Shown one piece after another: positions 14,598 through 15,558 of a stretch of DNA of 15,558 nucleotides. This DNA is from Vulcanimicrobiota bacterium (GTDB lineage Bacteria; Vulcanimicrobiota; Vulcanimicrobiia; Vulcanimicrobiales; Vulcanimicrobiaceae), in the NCBI GenBank assembly GCA_027306845.1, contig DAHUYY010000022.1, positions 1 through 15,558 of the forward strand, in the 5' to 3' direction. Made by a program: the position numbers and the translations under genes. The notes beneath the pieces are model-generated. The model was not told the DNA's origin. It was given only the letters and a program-made list of their open reading frames with translations, and ran no database searches. Numbering within the stretch: position 1 is the stretch's first letter; every line of letters begins with the position of its first letter.

Positions 14598-14987
14598 GTG
14601 AAATACGGACACGAAACCGTCGTCGAAGGTAAATTCGATGAGATCATCGATCGCACGAAAGCCGCGCTCGCGCAGCGCGGCTTCGGCGTTTTAACAGAGA
14701 TCGACGTTGCCGCGACGCTCAAGAAAAAAATCGGCGCCGAGATCGAGCCCTATGTCATCCTCGGGGCCTGTAACCCAACCTTCGCGCATCAGGCCTTGCA
14801 GCGCGAGCCCGATCTCGGGTTGCTGCTCCCATGCAACGTGGTCGTCATGCAAAAAGAAGGGAAGACCTACGTCAAGGCGATCGACGCCGGGGCGATGCTC
14901 GGCGTGACCGGGAATCGCGAACTCGTCGCGCTCGCCGGCGAGGTCGATTCCCACCTGACCGAGACGTTAAAATCGCTGACGGCCTAA
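14598..14987 (+). CDS. DUF302 domain protein
   Basis: A 129-residue single-domain DUF302 protein. Family blocks are visible: KYGHETVVEGKFDEIIDRTKAAL, here cited as FDEIIDRTKAALAQRGFGVL, then EIDVAATLKKKIG, YVILGACNPTFAHQAL, GLLLPCNVVV and a C-terminal helical region. It has no signal peptide, so it is probably cytoplasmic. Two cysteines (in GACNP and LPCNV) lie at the positions where DUF302 proteins often carry them. The start is a GTG 12 bases after the second BNR gene, with GTGAGG ten bases upstream, so it belongs to the same transcript. Biochemical function is unknown; structures of the family show a small alpha/beta fold. The pairing with exported BNR proteins is unexplained. Confidence 0.92.
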   Translation: MKYGHETVVEGKFDEIIDRTKAALAQRGFGVLTEIDVAATLKKKIGAEIEPYVILGACNPTFAHQALQREPDLGLLLPCNVVVMQKEGKTYVKAIDAGAMLGVTGNRELVALAGEVDSHLTETLKSLTA

Positions 14988-14989
14988 CC

Positions 14990-15025
14990 TTGCATTAGAA
15001 AATCTGAATATGCTAATATTCAGAT
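14990..15025 (+). promoter_or_regulatory. Promoter overlapped by a 9-bp inverted repeat: ArsR autoregulatory operator
   Basis: ATCTGAATA (15002-15010) and TATTCAGAT (15017-15025) are perfect inverted arms around the spacer TGCTAA. A sigma70-like promoter is superimposed: TTGCAT (14990-14995), 18 bases, TAATAT (15014-15019). The -10 box lies inside the palindrome, so a bound dimer would block RNA polymerase. Transcription would begin around 15026, which is the GTG of the regulator gene. The -35 starts three bases after the DUF302 stop. Confidence 0.75.
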
Positions 15026-15337
15026 GTGCTGCGAAACTTTAAGGCGGATCTCTTCAAGACGCTCGCGCATCCCGCGCGGATCCGCCTCCTCGACGCCCTT
15101 CGCGACGGCGAAAAGACCGTCGCCGAGTTGCAGCACGCACTCGAGCTCGGGCAGTCCGCGGTCTCGCAGCACCTCGCGGCGCTACGAGGAAAGGGGCTGG
15201 TTCTCGCCCGTCGCGAGGGGCCGTTCGTTCGCTATCGTGTCGCCGACCGGCGCCTTTGGGATATCCTCGAGGCCGCGCGCGATTTCTGCGACCGGCTTCT
15301 TCGCGAGCAGCGCGCGAACTTCGAAGCGCAACCCTAG
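15026..15337 (+). CDS. ArsR-family transcriptional regulator
   Basis: A 103-residue winged-helix repressor of the ArsR/SmtB type. It has the typical FKTLAHPARIRLLDAL (residues 10-25), the helix-turn-helix TVAELQHALELGQSAVSQHLAALRGKGLV (31-59, key part SQHLAALR) and the wing RREGPFVRYRVAD. There is no ELCVC-type metal site: the only cysteine is Cys88 near the C-terminus, so the signal is not the classical arsenic or cadmium type. The GTG start abuts the end of the operator palindrome, where transcription is predicted to begin, so the mRNA is probably leaderless. An overlapping ATG two bases upstream opens another frame and does not give this protein. The TAG stop overlaps the GTG of the next gene by one base (TAGTG), making that membrane-protein gene the likely regulated target along with arsR itself. 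Confidence 0.93.
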   Translation: MLRNFKADLFKTLAHPARIRLLDALRDGEKTVAELQHALELGQSAVSQHLAALRGKGLVLARREGPFVRYRVADRRLWDILEAARDFCDRLLREQRANFEAQP

Positions 15338-15558
15338 TGCGCGCGGTACGGCCACTCGCCTCTCTTTTGCTCGGTGCGGTGGGCGCCGCCGCGGTTGCCC
15401 TTGCCGTATCGCCGCCCGCGCCGCTCGCGATCGCATCTTCGGTATTCGCGCGATATCTCTCGCTTAACTTTGTTGCGACGCCGCTGGCTCGACCCTTCCT
15501 TTGCTTTCTGGCGATCGGCGTCATCGCCGTTGCGATTTGGAACCTGAAGCGGGGACGT
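15337..15558 (+). CDS. Membrane protein, N-terminal part only (possibly first subunit of a hydrogenase-4/complex-I-like membrane module)
   Basis: The frame from GTG 15337 stays open for 74 codons to the window edge. It overlaps the arsR stop (TAGTG), so it is translationally coupled. The visible part has two hydrophobic segments: residues 7-27 (LASLLLGAVGAAAVALAV) and about 52-70 (RPFLCFLAIGVIAVAIW), with LSLNFVATPLARP between. The second segment and the loop before it recall the start of hydrogenase-4 component B and related proton-translocating antiporter-like subunits. ArsR-type regulators precede such clusters in some actinobacteria (the Rv0081 region). This is a weak family guess from 74 residues; the reading frame and membrane nature are firm. 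Confidence 0.6.
   Translation, partial: MRAVRPLASLLLGAVGAAAVALAVSPPAPLAIASSVFARYLSLNFVATPLARPFLCFLAIGVIAVAIWNLKRGR

Noticed and set aside
8345..14600. Many long minus-strand frames opposite the BNR genes
   Set aside because: High GC and codon bias open the antisense phases. They show His/Arg/Asp-rich sequence without motifs and no ribosome sites.
15024..15467. 147-codon frame starting at ATG 15024
   Set aside because: It is a shifted phase over arsR with an Arg/Ser-rich product; the GTG frame at 15026 gives a clean ArsR protein.

Overview
The window is high-GC bacterial DNA with compact operons, frequent GTG and TTG starts and no tRNA, rRNA, CRISPR array, transposase or phage gene. Pro/Thr-rich lipoproteins, giant tandem BNR-repeat proteins, TTG starts behind strong Shine-Dalgarno (SD) sequences and a leaderless GTG start would fit an uncultured soil lineage such as Candidatus Eremiobacterota (WPS-2). 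This is an inference from style; no marker gene here fixes the phylum.

Left part (1-3393). Two minus-strand genes joined by a TAATG overlap encode an SDR dehydrogenase and a carbohydrate-active-enzyme-like protein that runs off the left edge. Upstream of them is a secreted lipoprotein with a Pro/Thr-rich tail and its own terminator. A divergent regulatory region follows, with a 7-bp inverted repeat and a TPP riboswitch.

Centre-left (3394-6797). The riboswitch controls thiC, which overlaps a zinc-type HAD phosphatase (GmhB/HisB-N-like) by GTGA. The phosphatase stop codon lies in the first unit of a cluster of hairpin-forming intergenic repeats (about 5549-5925). The cluster separates it from a convergent secreted lytic transglycosylase. 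A 51-residue membrane protein is divergent from the transglycosylase.

Centre (6798-8240). A probable fluoride (crcB-motif) riboswitch precedes DUF190 and crcB/fluC, forming a fluoride-resistance unit. Next is a single gene for a full-length photoactive yellow protein (PYP) homologue that keeps the chromophore-attachment cysteine, the Tyr and the Glu. It ends in two hairpin terminators.

Right part (8241-15558). Two tandem exported BNR/Asp-box proteins of about 1,000 residues (paralogues) are followed by a DUF302 protein in one apparent operon. A promoter overlapping a perfect 9-bp inverted repeat then drives an ArsR-type regulator that appears leaderless. It is coupled by TAGTG to a membrane protein cut by the right edge.

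The observations most worth following are the PYP homologue, the structured repeat cluster with compensating stem changes, the ArsR operator/leaderless arrangement, and the two riboswitches.
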